Assembly (NCBI RefSeq): GCF_003003235.1
Contig: NZ_PVUE01000018.1
Span: forward strand, 1-64,000
Direction of reading: 5' to 3'
DNA length: 64,000 nucleotides
Origin: Antricoccus suffuscus
GTDB lineage: Bacteria > Actinomycetota > Actinomycetes > Mycobacteriales > Antricoccaceae
This document shows, one piece after another, positions 7,970 through 16,435 of the stretch. The notes beneath the pieces are model-generated. The model ran no database searches. It had not been told where the DNA came from and saw nothing but the letters and a program-made list of their open reading frames with translations. The position numbers and the translations under genes are program-made. Within the stretch, counting starts at the first letter, position 1. Each line of letters begins with the position of its first letter.

Positions 7970-9390
7970 CACCAAAAGGTGACGTCCCCTCGAGTGGTGT
8001 AGTTCCAGGCCTTGTCTTCGATGAGGCGAGCCATCGTGCGATGGTCAGTGAGAACGCTCTAAGTACTCACGAGAGGACACAACACACGATGGCTCTTGAT
8101 CAGTCTGCCCTGCTTGCCCTGTTGGCTCAACTGAAGCTGACCGATGTTTCTGATCGGATCCAGTCAGTAACCGAAACGCTCTATCAGGAACTGATCGATG
8201 CTGAGGCCGCGAGCGTGATCGGCGCCGATAAGTATGAACGCACCGCTGATCGCACCACCGTCCGCAACGGCACCCGCGCCAGGACATTGAGCACTACCGC
8301 CGGCGACCTGGAACTGAAGATCCCCAAACTACGCCGGGGCAGTTTCTTCCCGTCCCTGCTAGAGCGCCGCCGGCGGGTCGACCAAGCACTGTTCGCGGTC
8401 GTGATGGAGGCCTATCTGCATGGCATCTCCACCCGAAAGGTCGATGATCTGGTTAAAGCTCTCGGAGCTGATTCGGGGATTTCGAAGTCTGAAGTGTCCC
8501 GGATCTGCGCTGATCTGGACCTGGAGGTCGGCGCGTTCACCGGCCGCGATCTGGGGGCGATGGGGTTCCCTTACGTGTTCCTTGATGCGACGTACTGCAA
8601 AGCTCGCGTCAATCACCGGGTCGTGTCCCAGGCGATCGTGGTCGCGGTCGGTATCGCCGCGGACGGTCGCCGTGAGGTCCTGGGGTTTGACGTCGGGGAC
8701 ACCGAGAACGAAGCGTTCTGGACCGAGTTCCTGCGGTCGCTGAAATCCCGCGGTCTCGGCGGGGTCCAGCTGGTGATGTCTGATGCTCACACCGGCCTGA
8801 AGAACGCTATTGCCGCGGTGTTGCAGGGCTCGGGCTGGCAACGGTGCCGTGTTCATTTCATGCGCAATGTCTTGTCGGTCGTTTCCAAGGGCACTCAGGA
8901 GATGGTCGCGTCGATTATTCGTACGATCTTCGCTCAACCCGATGCCCCGCACGTGCGGTCCCAGTTCGATGAGGTCTCCCGGATGCTTGCGCGGTCGCAT
9001 CCTAAAGTCGCGGGCATGCTCGATGAGGCGAAGGAAGATCTGCTGGCGTTCACCGGTTTCCCGCACAAACACTGGCGTCAGATCTGGTCAACGAACCCGC
9101 TGGAGCGGGTCAACAAGGAGATCAAACGCCGCACCGACGTCGTCGGTGTCTTCCCGAACCCCGCAGCCCTGCTCCGGCTGGCCGGCGCTGTCCTGCTCGA
9201 GCAGCACGACGAGTGGGAAGCCGGCGACCGACGCTACTTCTCAACCGCGTCCATGGCCGAACTCGCCGCCATGAACAACCCCGAGAAGGAGGTCGAAGTC
9301 ATGCCCGAAATCAGCGCGGCATAATCTGAAACCACTGACCCGCACGGTGTCGAGAAACTCCACCACTCAGCGGGACGTCACCCACCAAAA
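7970..9390 (+). mobile_element. IS256-family insertion sequence with target duplication
   Basis: The element spans 7978-9382 (1405 bp). Its ends are imperfect inverted repeats: the left end begins GGTGACGTCCC-CTCGAGTGG and the complement of the right end begins GGTGACGTCCCGCTGAGTGG. It is flanked by an exact 8-bp direct repeat CACCAAAA (7970-7977 and 9383-9390), the target-site length typical of IS256. With an intact transposase, this looks like a complete and fairly recent insertion. Confidence 0.95.
8089..9324 (+). CDS. IS256-family transposase
   Basis: This 411-residue DDE (MULE/Rnase-H-like) transposase catalyses cut or copy-and-paste of the surrounding element. The catalytic triad is visible as Asp in FLDATY, Asp in VMSDAHTGL and Glu in NPLERVNKEIKRR. 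The ATG at 8089 matches the family N-terminus; the frame is open further upstream (to 7966), but that would start outside the IS. It fills most of the element. No frameshift is seen, so it is probably functional. Confidence 0.97.
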   Translation: MALDQSALLALLAQLKLTDVSDRIQSVTETLYQELIDAEAASVIGADKYERTADRTTVRNGTRARTLSTTAGDLELKIPKLRRGSFFPSLLERRRRVDQALFAVVMEAYLHGISTRKVDDLVKALGADSGISKSEVSRICADLDLEVGAFTGRDLGAMGFPYVFLDATYCKARVNHRVVSQAIVVAVGIAADGRREVLGFDVGDTENEAFWTEFLRSLKSRGLGGVQLVMSDAHTGLKNAIAAVLQGSGWQRCRVHFMRNVLSVVSKGTQEMVASIIRTIFAQPDAPHVRSQFDEVSRMLARSHPKVAGMLDEAKEDLLAFTGFPHKHWRQIWSTNPLERVNKEIKRRTDVVGVFPNPAALLRLAGAVLLEQHDEWEAGDRRYFSTASMAELAAMNNPEKEVEVMPEISAA

Positions 9391-9771
9391 GAAGCGTCTG
9401 ACGACCACCATGCGACGCACACGCCGGTTGGCGTACCTCCCCACGGGCCGGGGAGCAGCCCTCCTCAACTCCACGCCGAAGACCAACCCCACGCGGGGGA
9501 CACCCGGTCGCTTACAACAGGATGCAGTACGCCGAGAATCGACGTTACGTAAGGTAGACCTTGGCGAATCGCATCTGATGCACGATCCGGAACCACTACT
9601 CTTGCGGTCTGTTCTTGTCAAAATATGGCGATGACGAGCGTCAACATGCAAAACGTACGTTCGACACACGCCTAAAGCATGCCCACCTGCGGGCCGGGGT
9701 CAAGGTGTCAGCCGCAAGCCCCAGCGCGCAGCCGCTGAAGTAGCGGCTATTGACGTCCCCTGACGGGCATC
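9391..9771. other. Gene-free stretch right of the IS; one hairpin
   Basis: No credible gene is present. A hairpin AGCCGCT-gaagt-AGCGGCT at 9730-9748 lies just past the DUF3644 stop on the minus strand and could terminate that transcript, though no T-run follows. Confidence 0.4.
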
Positions 9772-10836
9772 CTAGGGCTTCCGCCGGGCTTTCAAGCCGG
9801 TGACTTCCTCGAAGCCCTCGGGAGTGCCGCACTTCTTGGTGAGGTATTTGACGTACCCCTTCGTATAGCGATACCAGCCGGTCGGTTCGTCATAGACGCA
9901 CCAGTCGGGGTTAGTGTGGTCGGGATCGGGCGCTCCCCGACCGGGGCGGGCATTCAATCGCTTATACGCAGCGGTGAAATGATTGGCGTTAAAGCGATAC
10001 GGCAAGCCCGCCTGGACCTCGTCGGTCGCTGCCTTGCCGGAGAGCATGCCCATGCCGGATATGGGCTGTCGCCGGTCGCGGATGATGACTTGCCCTTTAT
10101 GGCCCATCCGTTCTACCGCCGCCTTCTCGTCGTCGGTCATGTCGTTGAGATGCGTGAACTGGATTGCTACGGCGTCAGGATCCTTGGGGGCAAGCTCAAC
10201 GGTGGCTCGGAGCCTAAACTCAAAGCGCGAATCATTGGTTACCTTGTCGCCAAGATCAGTGAAGTAATCAGTGAGGAGCCCATTCAGATCTGTTGGCAGG
10301 GTCTTTCGAAACTGACGAAGTGCATGTTCGCCCTGCGAGGTGAACGTTCCGACAAACAGTGGAACGCGTAGGCGCAGAGCCAACGAGCGGTCCGCACCGA
10401 ATCCCGCGGTTAGCTCGGTCTCGTAATTGATCAGCAGCGCATGGGAGTGGCCGGCCAGGTTGAGCATCAGCGCGGCATCCGCGTGCGCGTGACGATGCTC
10501 GAGCCGATTCCGCAACCGAATGAAGAGACGTAGGTTTGCCGCCATGGGGTCTGTGGGATCCGTCCAGCGCTCCTTAGCGCATCGTTCAAGTTCCCATAAC
10601 TTCGGTTCGCCGTCGACGCGAAGTAGCCGCTTCTTGTAACGGTCATCCCAGTAGCGGTAGTCGACTCCGTCGCGGATGAACTCGGCGTGTAACAGATACA
10701 GCCAGGCCAGGTGCATATGGACGACAAACCCCTCAAAGGAGCGGGTCTCAGCCGGATCGTTATAGAGCCGTACAGCCAAACACACTTCCTCGATGCTGGC
10801 GTCGAGCGTCGCTTGCCAGCGCGGTGGCCGGGCCAT
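9772..10836 (-). CDS. DUF3644 family protein, probable HEPN ribonuclease
   Basis: This 354-residue protein resembles the DUF3644 family, which belongs to the HEPN-like clan. A HEPN-type RNase motif R-x4-H is visible as RNRLEH (Arg109 to His114) inside an all-helical N-terminal half, and the C-terminal part is basic with a YRYTKGYVKYL tail. It follows the m5C methyltransferase on the same strand with an 87-bp gap, so the two are likely cotranscribed. HEPN RNases often act in phage defence and toxicity. A role as a back-up abortive effector of this R-M locus is my inference. The start at 10836 was chosen from composition; an in-frame start also exists at 10869. Confidence 0.7.
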   Translation of the reverse strand: MARPPRWQATLDASIEEVCLAVRLYNDPAETRSFEGFVVHMHLAWLYLLHAEFIRDGVDYRYWDDRYKKRLLRVDGEPKLWELERCAKERWTDPTDPMAANLRLFIRLRNRLEHRHAHADAALMLNLAGHSHALLINYETELTAGFGADRSLALRLRVPLFVGTFTSQGEHALRQFRKTLPTDLNGLLTDYFTDLGDKVTNDSRFEFRLRATVELAPKDPDAVAIQFTHLNDMTDDEKAAVERMGHKGQVIIRDRRQPISGMGMLSGKAATDEVQAGLPYRFNANHFTAAYKRLNARPGRGAPDPDHTNPDWCVYDEPTGWYRYTKGYVKYLTKKCGTPEGFEEVTGLKARRKP

Positions 10837-10923
10837 CAGAAAACCGCCACACGCGGCGATGCTACGCAAGTCACGCAGCGATCCTGGGGTTTAGGTACGG
10901 CGCGAAGATCACGTTAGACGGCC

Positions 10924-12189
10924 TTAGGTTCGCTGGACTACTGCCAGCGTCTCGAACCGCGTGGACCTGCGCTCCAGCTCGGCTTCTCCTAGATCAAGCG
11001 TCGTGGCGTCCTCGTCGATTCTGTCCAGGACTTCGATAGCCGAGGCGGCGACCGCACGACCCAACAATGGCGGAACCGCGTTGCCGATCTGCTTAAGCAT
11101 CTGCCACTCGCTCGTGTAAAACACGAAGCCGTCGTGGAACGACTGCAATCGGCCGGCCTCCCGCACGGTGATCCAACGCTCGAACTTTGGGTGAACCCAC
11201 TCGGACAGATCGCGGTGCATCTGAGCCAGAATTGTGTAAGCGGGACGATCGACCGGCAAGCGGCGCCACTTCTCTGGCCGCAGCCCGTCCCAGACATCTT
11301 TGGGCAGGCTGTCGCCTTTGGCTCCAGGCTCAAGGAGGGCGATGAGCGCTTTTCTCCGCGCCCGTATCTCCTTCGTGTGGTGGTTGCTAAGCATGCGCCG
11401 CTCAACACCTTGAGCCGCTACCTTGTCAACAGCCGTATATCGCTCACCGTCGCGGTCCAGACGCATCTCATCTAGAAAAGGCGACTTGGCGCTCGAGCGT
11501 GGGTAAGTAAGATTCTCGTAATGGATAGCAGTCCGCTCGGGCAAGTCACGGATTGCCGCCCACGCTGTCGGGGCAGGACGTTCCTGTTCCTTGAGGAACT
11601 TCGCGATCAGGTCTTCGGCTGTTCCGCCGGCATCCTCGCCATCGCGGATTCCGAAGAAAATTGCGCGACGGCGGACCTGTGGCACCCCGTAATCCGCGGC
11701 CGATACGACCGTCACGCCTGAGTTCGTGTATCCAGCGGCAGCAAAGGCTTCGAGAACCTCGCGTTTAAACCTCCCCTTGGCAAGCAACAGCATGTTAGGG
11801 ACATTCTCCATAAGAAAAACCTTGGGCCGAAGTTGCTTCAGCACGCGGATGTACTGCAAGTACAACTCGTTACGCGGGTCGTCAAGGATGCGAGTTCCGA
11901 TCTGGCTGTATCCCTGACACGGAGGCCCCCCGAAGAGAAGGTCCACTTCGGCATCCTTTAAGTGCCCGAAACGCTTGGACTCATCGTCGGTCCAGTCGGC
12001 GTGCGAATCGTTAAGGAACGCGTGAATGTCGCCTTCGAAGAGTGGCACTTCCGGGAAATTCTCACGGTAGGTGGATGATGCAAAACGATCGATCTCAACG
12101 GCCGCCTGCACGTCGAACCCCGCGAGGCGAACACCCTCGCAGAAGCCTCCGCACCCCGAAAATAGTGATACCGCCGTGCGCTTTGCCAC
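10924..12189 (-). CDS. DNA (cytosine-5) methyltransferase of the SgrAI-like R-M system
   Basis: This enzyme (421 residues) methylates C5 of cytosine using S-adenosylmethionine. Family motifs are in order: SLFSGCGGF (motif I, ~8-16), GGPPCQGYSQ with the catalytic Cys91, ENV (128-130), QVRRR (171-175) and a C-terminal QIGNAVPP (motif X). The GTG at 12189 has AAAGGAG 6 nt upstream; the ATG at 12228 lacks one. It is divergent from the controller and endonuclease genes and shares their C-box-bearing promoter region. Given the SgrAI-like partner, the expected target is CRCCGGYG, which is inferred, not read. Confidence 0.93.
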   Translation of the reverse strand: MAKRTAVSLFSGCGGFCEGVRLAGFDVQAAVEIDRFASSTYRENFPEVPLFEGDIHAFLNDSHADWTDDESKRFGHLKDAEVDLLFGGPPCQGYSQIGTRILDDPRNELYLQYIRVLKQLRPKVFLMENVPNMLLLAKGRFKREVLEAFAAAGYTNSGVTVVSAADYGVPQVRRRAIFFGIRDGEDAGGTAEDLIAKFLKEQERPAPTAWAAIRDLPERTAIHYENLTYPRSSAKSPFLDEMRLDRDGERYTAVDKVAAQGVERRMLSNHHTKEIRARRKALIALLEPGAKGDSLPKDVWDGLRPEKWRRLPVDRPAYTILAQMHRDLSEWVHPKFERWITVREAGRLQSFHDGFVFYTSEWQMLKQIGNAVPPLLGRAVAASAIEVLDRIDEDATTLDLGEAELERRSTRFETLAVVQRT

Positions 12190-12269
12190 ACTTTGCTCCT
12201 TTGGTTCGCGCTGCTGTGCTGTGACCATAGCCGCGAAGTACGACAGAGTAAGGGACCACCGGCGAATGT

Positions 12270-12280
12270 GACTAATAGTC
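12270..12280. promoter_or_regulatory. C-box half-operator on the methyltransferase side
   Basis: GACTAATAGTC matches the GACT-NNN-AGTC palindrome bound by R-M controller proteins. It lies 80 bp before the methyltransferase start, in position to let the C protein modulate that promoter. Confidence 0.6.
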
Positions 12281-12322
12281 TACATATTGTGTTCGCGCGC
12301 GAATCTAGTGTCCTAACGATGT

Positions 12323-12348
12323 GACTTATAGTCCGTGGTCTTATCGTC
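12323..12348. promoter_or_regulatory. C-box operator of the controller/endonuclease operon
   Basis: GACTTATAGTC (12323-12333), the spacer CGTG and GTCTTATCGTC (12338-12348) form the tandem arrangement typical of PvuII/AhdI-class C boxes. It ends 5 bp before the first ATG of the controller gene, as expected for autoregulation with a very short or absent leader. Confidence 0.75.
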
Positions 12349-12353
12349 CACAA

Positions 12354-12599
12354 ATGCCTAGTGTCGCGAGCGTGCCACGGGATGAGATGACGACGCGCTT
12401 CGGCCTGATCGTTCGGCGGCATCGGATGAGCACGGGGCTTTCCCAGGAGGGACTTGCGGGAGCGGCCGGACTTGACAGGACCTACATCAGCAGCCTGGAG
12501 CGGGGGCGGCGAAACCCCACCCTCATGACGCAGCAGCGTTTGGCTGACGCCCTGGGATGCACACTCTCATCCCTTATCCACGAGGCGGAGGAGTTGTAG
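12354..12599 (+). CDS. R-M controller (C) protein, XRE-type HTH
   Basis: This small protein (81 residues from the ATG at 12354; 70 from the ATG at 12387) consists of one XRE helix-turn-helix (LSQEGLAGAAGLDRTYISSLE). It is a classic size and fold for C proteins that delay endonuclease expression after a restriction system enters a new cell. The two C boxes upstream, the position directly before the endonuclease gene and the shared base (its TAG overlaps the endonuclease GTG) make this assignment firm. Some C-protein mRNAs are leaderless, which would fit the ATG so close to the C box. Confidence 0.88.
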   Translation: MPSVASVPRDEMTTRFGLIVRRHRMSTGLSQEGLAGAAGLDRTYISSLERGRRNPTLMTQQRLADALGCTLSSLIHEAEEL

Positions 12600-13612
12600 T
12601 GCCTTTCAGATTCAGCCAGGTTGCCACCAACGCGCTGTCCCCCGAGGACCGGTGCATCCAGGACCTCCGGGATGCGCCAATTCGAAACCGGAAGACCCAG
12701 TTCCGCCTCCTCCAACAGAACATGCTGGCCTATACATTCGGCGCCGCCCTTCCCGGATGGGGGTCGTCCGGACTCAACGCGATGCCCTTCCAGGAGGTCG
12801 TACGTCAGCCAATTGCCAACGCTCGAGCAGAGGGCGACTACCTCTATGGCTCCGACTTCACGCTCGACAGCAACGCCATTGCGAAGGTCACTGGAGACAT
12901 TTACGAGACCCTCACGAGCGCTATCCTCTGGGATGCGGCGGCCTATTGGAACTCGTTCATGGCCACGGGCAACTGGCCAACGCCTCGACGCTATGCACGA
13001 CCCTCAGTCGGGAGGTCGGAACGCCGACAGGTCGGCATCGTCAACCTGCCGCGCCGTTACGATTGGGTCCGGCTACTCGAACCGAACGCAAAGGCGCGGA
13101 TCGCAGTACTGCGTGACAAACTTGCAGAGAACAACCTATCTATGCCGACCTCAACTCCGGACATTGCCGTAGTGGTGTTGCCCGATGAAGTGCGCAAGGA
13201 CGATATCTGGCGTACTCCTTTTCTGAATCTCGACCGCGGCTCCCAAGGAACGCTCTCGACTGCCCATACGCGGCTCGCGGACTCGGTCGAACCCGGAGAG
13301 ATCATCCTCGCGATGGCGCTGAAAAGTAGCCTGCGCTCAGACCGCCTGTACCAGCCGCTGTACGAGGCCAACGTGATGCAGTTACTCCTCGAAAGGCACC
13401 TCGGAGCGCCACGAGTTGAATTTGAGGTACACGCCTTAACCGCGGAGGGAACAGGCGCTACTGCGATATACACAGCCGCGTCACTTCACTCCGCTGGAGA
13501 GCCTACGGCGCACCGTGCCGTCCGGGAGCTCTACGAGCCCGCTAACGCGACGCAAATAGTGCAGCGGTTCTTCGCCTTCCTGAATCAACGCATGGCAACA
13601 GTGAGCGCTTGA
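12599..13612 (+). CDS. SgrAI-like type II restriction endonuclease (Cfr10I/Bse634I family)
   Basis: This 337-residue endonuclease closely matches what I know of Streptomyces griseus SgrAI (339 residues, cuts CR/CCGGYG). It shares the N-terminal RCIQD-R-AP-RNR-TQF block, STPD-AVVVLP with catalytic Asp188, and K-S-RSDRLYQPLYE with catalytic Lys242 and Glu256. The Asp and Lys fall at the same residue numbers I recall for SgrAI. The GTG at 12599 follows GGAGGAG; an earlier in-frame start at 12557 lies inside the controller gene. SgrAI forms run-on oligomers on its DNA; whether this one does is unknown. It is translationally coupled to the C protein. Confidence 0.93.
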   Translation: MPFRFSQVATNALSPEDRCIQDLRDAPIRNRKTQFRLLQQNMLAYTFGAALPGWGSSGLNAMPFQEVVRQPIANARAEGDYLYGSDFTLDSNAIAKVTGDIYETLTSAILWDAAAYWNSFMATGNWPTPRRYARPSVGRSERRQVGIVNLPRRYDWVRLLEPNAKARIAVLRDKLAENNLSMPTSTPDIAVVVLPDEVRKDDIWRTPFLNLDRGSQGTLSTAHTRLADSVEPGEIILAMALKSSLRSDRLYQPLYEANVMQLLLERHLGAPRVEFEVHALTAEGTGATAIYTAASLHSAGEPTAHRAVRELYEPANATQIVQRFFAFLNQRMATVSA

Positions 13613-13615
13613 GAG

Positions 13616-14044
13616 TCAACCCTGCCTTCCCCAGCCCGCTCGAGCCAGCGCTTGGATGACCTTCTGAGCACACGCCCCCACCGATGCTTTGACCTCCTGG
13701 TCCCAGACCCTCACAACGACCCACCCTTCCGCTGCGAGAGCAATGTTGGCCGCGCGGTCGCGCCGCCTGGTTTTATCAATTTTCACGCGCCAATACTCTG
13801 TAGAACGATCAGGGTGAAAGTGGTCAGGATGTCCATGCCAGAACACTCCATCGACGAATACTGCGACTCTCCATCTGGTGAAGGCGATATCTGGCCGACC
13901 CGGTAGCGAACGCAGATGAAGCCGGTAGCCCGTCGCGCCTGCGGCACGCAGGGCCGACCGCAGCGCAAGCTCTGGCTTCGTATCCTTGGACCTGATCGCC
14001 GCCATCACTCGAGAGCGTCCGTCTGGGGTGAGATGATCAGCCAT
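13616..14044 (-). CDS. vsr: Very short patch repair endonuclease (Vsr)
   Basis: Vsr nicks next to T:G mismatches produced when 5-methylcytosine deaminates, limiting mutation at methylated sites. The 142-residue frame shows the family order: RSRVMAAIRSKDTKPE, LPGRPDIAF, VFVDGVFWHGH (metal and zinc region) and RDRAAN. It is convergent with the endonuclease gene with only 3 bp between stops. Its presence beside an m5C methyltransferase is the usual context. Confidence 0.93.
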   Translation of the reverse strand: MADHLTPDGRSRVMAAIRSKDTKPELALRSALRAAGATGYRLHLRSLPGRPDIAFTRWRVAVFVDGVFWHGHPDHFHPDRSTEYWRVKIDKTRRRDRAANIALAAEGWVVVRVWDQEVKASVGACAQKVIQALARAGWGRQG

Positions 14045-14082
14045 CAGCCCATTGTTGCCGCCATCTGTCGGGTGTGGCTGGC

Positions 14083-14445
14083 ATGCTTGGTTACATGCGG
14101 TTCACTCTCGACGCCCTACCCGATCGGTCCTGGCAAGCTCTCGCGTTCGGCGAGCCTTGGAATGGCTGGGCAACACCGATCGTCGCACGCGATGTGTTCA
14201 GCGACGTCCTCAATGCGAGCGGCGAACCGCATCGATGGGCCGGCGACGACCTGTGGCTAGGCACACCCGCAGCAGACTTGATGCCAGGCGAAACACCGGA
14301 CCTGTGGAACCGCATCGAGGCGGAGGAAGCTGGCACCTACGCCCTCGCGGCGTTGGGCTGGACGTTCGTGGCGATCCCAGAGAGTGCTGAGCCAAGCCAC
14401 GTGGCGCCCTGTTCCAACCTTCCCGAGAGCCTTCACCAGGTTTAA
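14083..14445 (+). CDS. Hypothetical protein
   Basis: This frame of about 120 residues begins MLGYMRFTLDALPDRSW and has balanced coding-type composition with acidic and aromatic residues (YALAALGWTFV near the end). It begins 38 bp from the Vsr start on the opposite strand, so the two share a divergent promoter gap. The family is not recognised. An ATG at 14095 is an equally possible start. Confidence 0.5.
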   Translation: MLGYMRFTLDALPDRSWQALAFGEPWNGWATPIVARDVFSDVLNASGEPHRWAGDDLWLGTPAADLMPGETPDLWNRIEAEEAGTYALAALGWTFVAIPESAEPSHVAPCSNLPESLHQV

Positions 14446-14553
14446 CTCGAGAATGTCCTTGATGAGTGAAAGGCGCCCGGGGTCCGAGATATGAACGTTG
14501 CGAACCGTAGTGATGTTTTTATGTCATCGCCGCGGACCCTAATCCGGCTGCTC

Positions 14554-15036
14554 TCACGACGGGCTCCCTGTCGGCCAACGTGGCGGCGTGGACCCCGTCG
14601 GCCACGGATGCAGACTGCCAAGTCTCATGACCGCGAAGTCCCCGCCGTCCGGATCAACTGCGACATCGGAGTGCTCATGGCTGCCCCCGGCGTGCGCTAT
14701 CGCAGCCAGGGCGAGGTCTAACGTCCCGCGATCAAGACCGGCCACATCGTCAAGGCGAACCGGTGCACCGCCGGCGAGACTAGCGACGATCCGAAGAACC
14801 CGCTGCTCTCCCCCGGACAACGCCCCGATGTTCTGGTCGGTGATCGCGTCGACATCCAGCATGTACCGATCGCCGCCACCGGACTGATGCTTGGCGGTGA
14901 TCCACGGTTGTCCGGGATCCGCGTAGCGGCCACTGGCCGCCCGAATCACCATCTCGGCCGCGGCCTCGAGGGCATAGTTGCCGCGCGCCCACGCGCGGAG
15001 CGAGTCAGCAACGGTGTCGCTGTTAACTGCAGCCAT
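14554..15036 (-). CDS. Conserved-looking hypothetical protein
   Basis: This protein is about 160 residues. The middle contains ALSGGEQRVLRIVASLAGG, superficially like an ABC signature but without Walker motifs, followed by an Ala/His/Asp-rich helix (LAAIAHAGGSHEHSD). It is probably cytosolic with no membrane segment. The ATG at 15036 follows GAGAGGA at 7 nt. The family and role are unknown, and the proline/tryptophan-rich last 25 residues may be a frameshifted tail. Confidence 0.6.
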   Translation of the reverse strand: MAAVNSDTVADSLRAWARGNYALEAAAEMVIRAASGRYADPGQPWITAKHQSGGGDRYMLDVDAITDQNIGALSGGEQRVLRIVASLAGGAPVRLDDVAGLDRGTLDLALAAIAHAGGSHEHSDVAVDPDGGDFAVMRLGSLHPWPTGSTPPRWPTGSPS

Positions 15037-15233
15037 GGCTCGGTCCTCTCGGCACAAAATGGTTAGCATCTACGCCGTACCGAATAAGGCACCTTCAACG
15101 GGACTATTTGCGGAACGGGTTTTCGGTACGATGCGACTAGCGTAAACGTGGGGACCGACATCGCCGTGATGGTGTGCCGGTGAGGGATCGTTAATCGGAC
15201 GCGTTCGCTCTGTGTCGGGGGCGAGTTCGGATG

Positions 15234-16169
15234 TTAAAGGTCCGTCGGCGGGGCTATATCGCCGAGCCACTCAGTCGCGGCATCGGTCGCCTCGGTCCTA
15301 CTCTTAGATTGCTTTACGAACTCCTCAGCTTCGGCGTAAGTGGTGGCGCCGTAGCCGCCGCCGATTCCCTTTCCCCGCGTCGAACTCCACGTGAAGGTGT
15401 CCCCATCGCCCACGTCGGGCGGGTTAACGAGTGGCACGCGCAGAGTGATCTGACTGCGTGGCCAGATCCGAGGTACCCGTACAGGGTCATAACCGACAAC
15501 GCGATCGCGATGGCCATCAGCGTGCTGCACTGTAAGTGTGAGCTTGGAAGGACGCGTGAATCCTCGACCTGCGTTCAAAAGAGTGAGCGTGCCAGTCCGG
15601 TTGATCAGGTCGAAATCTGACGCGAACGGGTACAGACCCACACCCGGATGGGTCCAACTACGAATCCACGCCAATAGTCGCCCATTTAGAGACCTATGGT
15701 CGGCCGTAGAACCGGCGGGAGCGATATCGATTCGCCCCCGTTGACGGCGATGGTTGCTACCAACCTGGACCGTTGCCCGTACCCTTAGAGGTTCATCCCG
15801 TACTTGATCGCGCGCATGCTGGCGTAGCTGCGCATGATCGAAAAACCACGACGCCCGACCTCCATTTGCCGCAAGTTCATGCGGCATGCTGGGACCGCCC
15901 CCAACCCTCATCGGGTACTCCCGGTGCGACCCGTCCGTGGCGTTGAGGGTCACGCCACTAATATGCGCCGAAGACCCGCCGTTGTTCGCTACTCTTACGA
16001 CAATCACCCCTCGGGGATCACCCTGAGGTTCGAACACCATCGCCTTACCCGCTTCGATCCGAAGTTTGGGCAAGCCACGGCGAAACGCAACGATCGAGAA
16101 CCCGAAAGCGGCGAGAGAAATCACCACCGCAAGCACGGCGAGTAGGAGTCGCCAGCCATCCTCGGTCAT
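15234..16169 (-). CDS. Single-pass membrane protein of unknown function
   Basis: This protein (about 311 residues) has one N-terminal transmembrane helix (WRLLLAVLAVVISLAAFGF) followed by a soluble, beta-rich domain. It lies between two decayed loci in the accessory region. I recognise no catalytic motif. The ATG at 16169 was chosen because the helix begins right after it; the frame continues to 16235 inside a pseudogene. Confidence 0.55.
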   Translation of the reverse strand: MTEDGWRLLLAVLAVVISLAAFGFSIVAFRRGLPKLRIEAGKAMVFEPQGDPRGVIVVRVANNGGSSAHISGVTLNATDGSHREYPMRVGGGPSMPHELAANGGRASWFFDHAQLRQHARDQVRDEPLRVRATVQVGSNHRRQRGRIDIAPAGSTADHRSLNGRLLAWIRSWTHPGVGLYPFASDFDLINRTGTLTLLNAGRGFTRPSKLTLTVQHADGHRDRVVGYDPVRVPRIWPRSQITLRVPLVNPPDVGDGDTFTWSSTRGKGIGGGYGATTYAEAEEFVKQSKSRTEATDAATEWLGDIAPPTDL

Positions 16170-16176
16170 CCACCTA

Positions 16177-16435
16177 TCACCACTTACGATTCGCTGCCGA
16201 TTCTTGCGCTGCGCCGACCTCCAGCGGGCCGGCATGGTCGGTAAGCCAGCCCGGGTCGATACTCGCGAAGTACTGAGCGACGCCTTCCACGTCCTTTGCG
16301 GTGGGGAAAACCTCGAGTATTCCGGCGCCCGTCGCGGCTACAGCAGGCACATTATCCCGGCAACTTGTACCTCAGGCGCGGTATACCCCCATGAGTTTGA
16401 GACGATGGGCAGACGCGTCGGGCCGACGCGATGTT
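16177..16435 (-). pseudogene. Decayed paralogue of the 19215-19731 gene
   Basis: In one minus-strand frame the segment reads GAGILEVFPTAKDVEG, then QYFASIDPGWLTDHA, ending at a TGA at 16177. This parallels GAGMLESAPTAQVEDTA...ATIDPGWLTDHA encoded at 19215-19731. An in-frame stop lies upstream near 16370 and the 5' half is missing. It is wedged between the R-M2 endonuclease stop and the membrane-protein gene, so the R-M2 pair is bracketed by two same-orientation copies of this family. Confidence 0.65.

Noticed and set aside
14554-15036. ABC ATPase based on LSGGEQ
   Set aside because: No Walker A or B motif and only ~160 residues; the match is coincidental.
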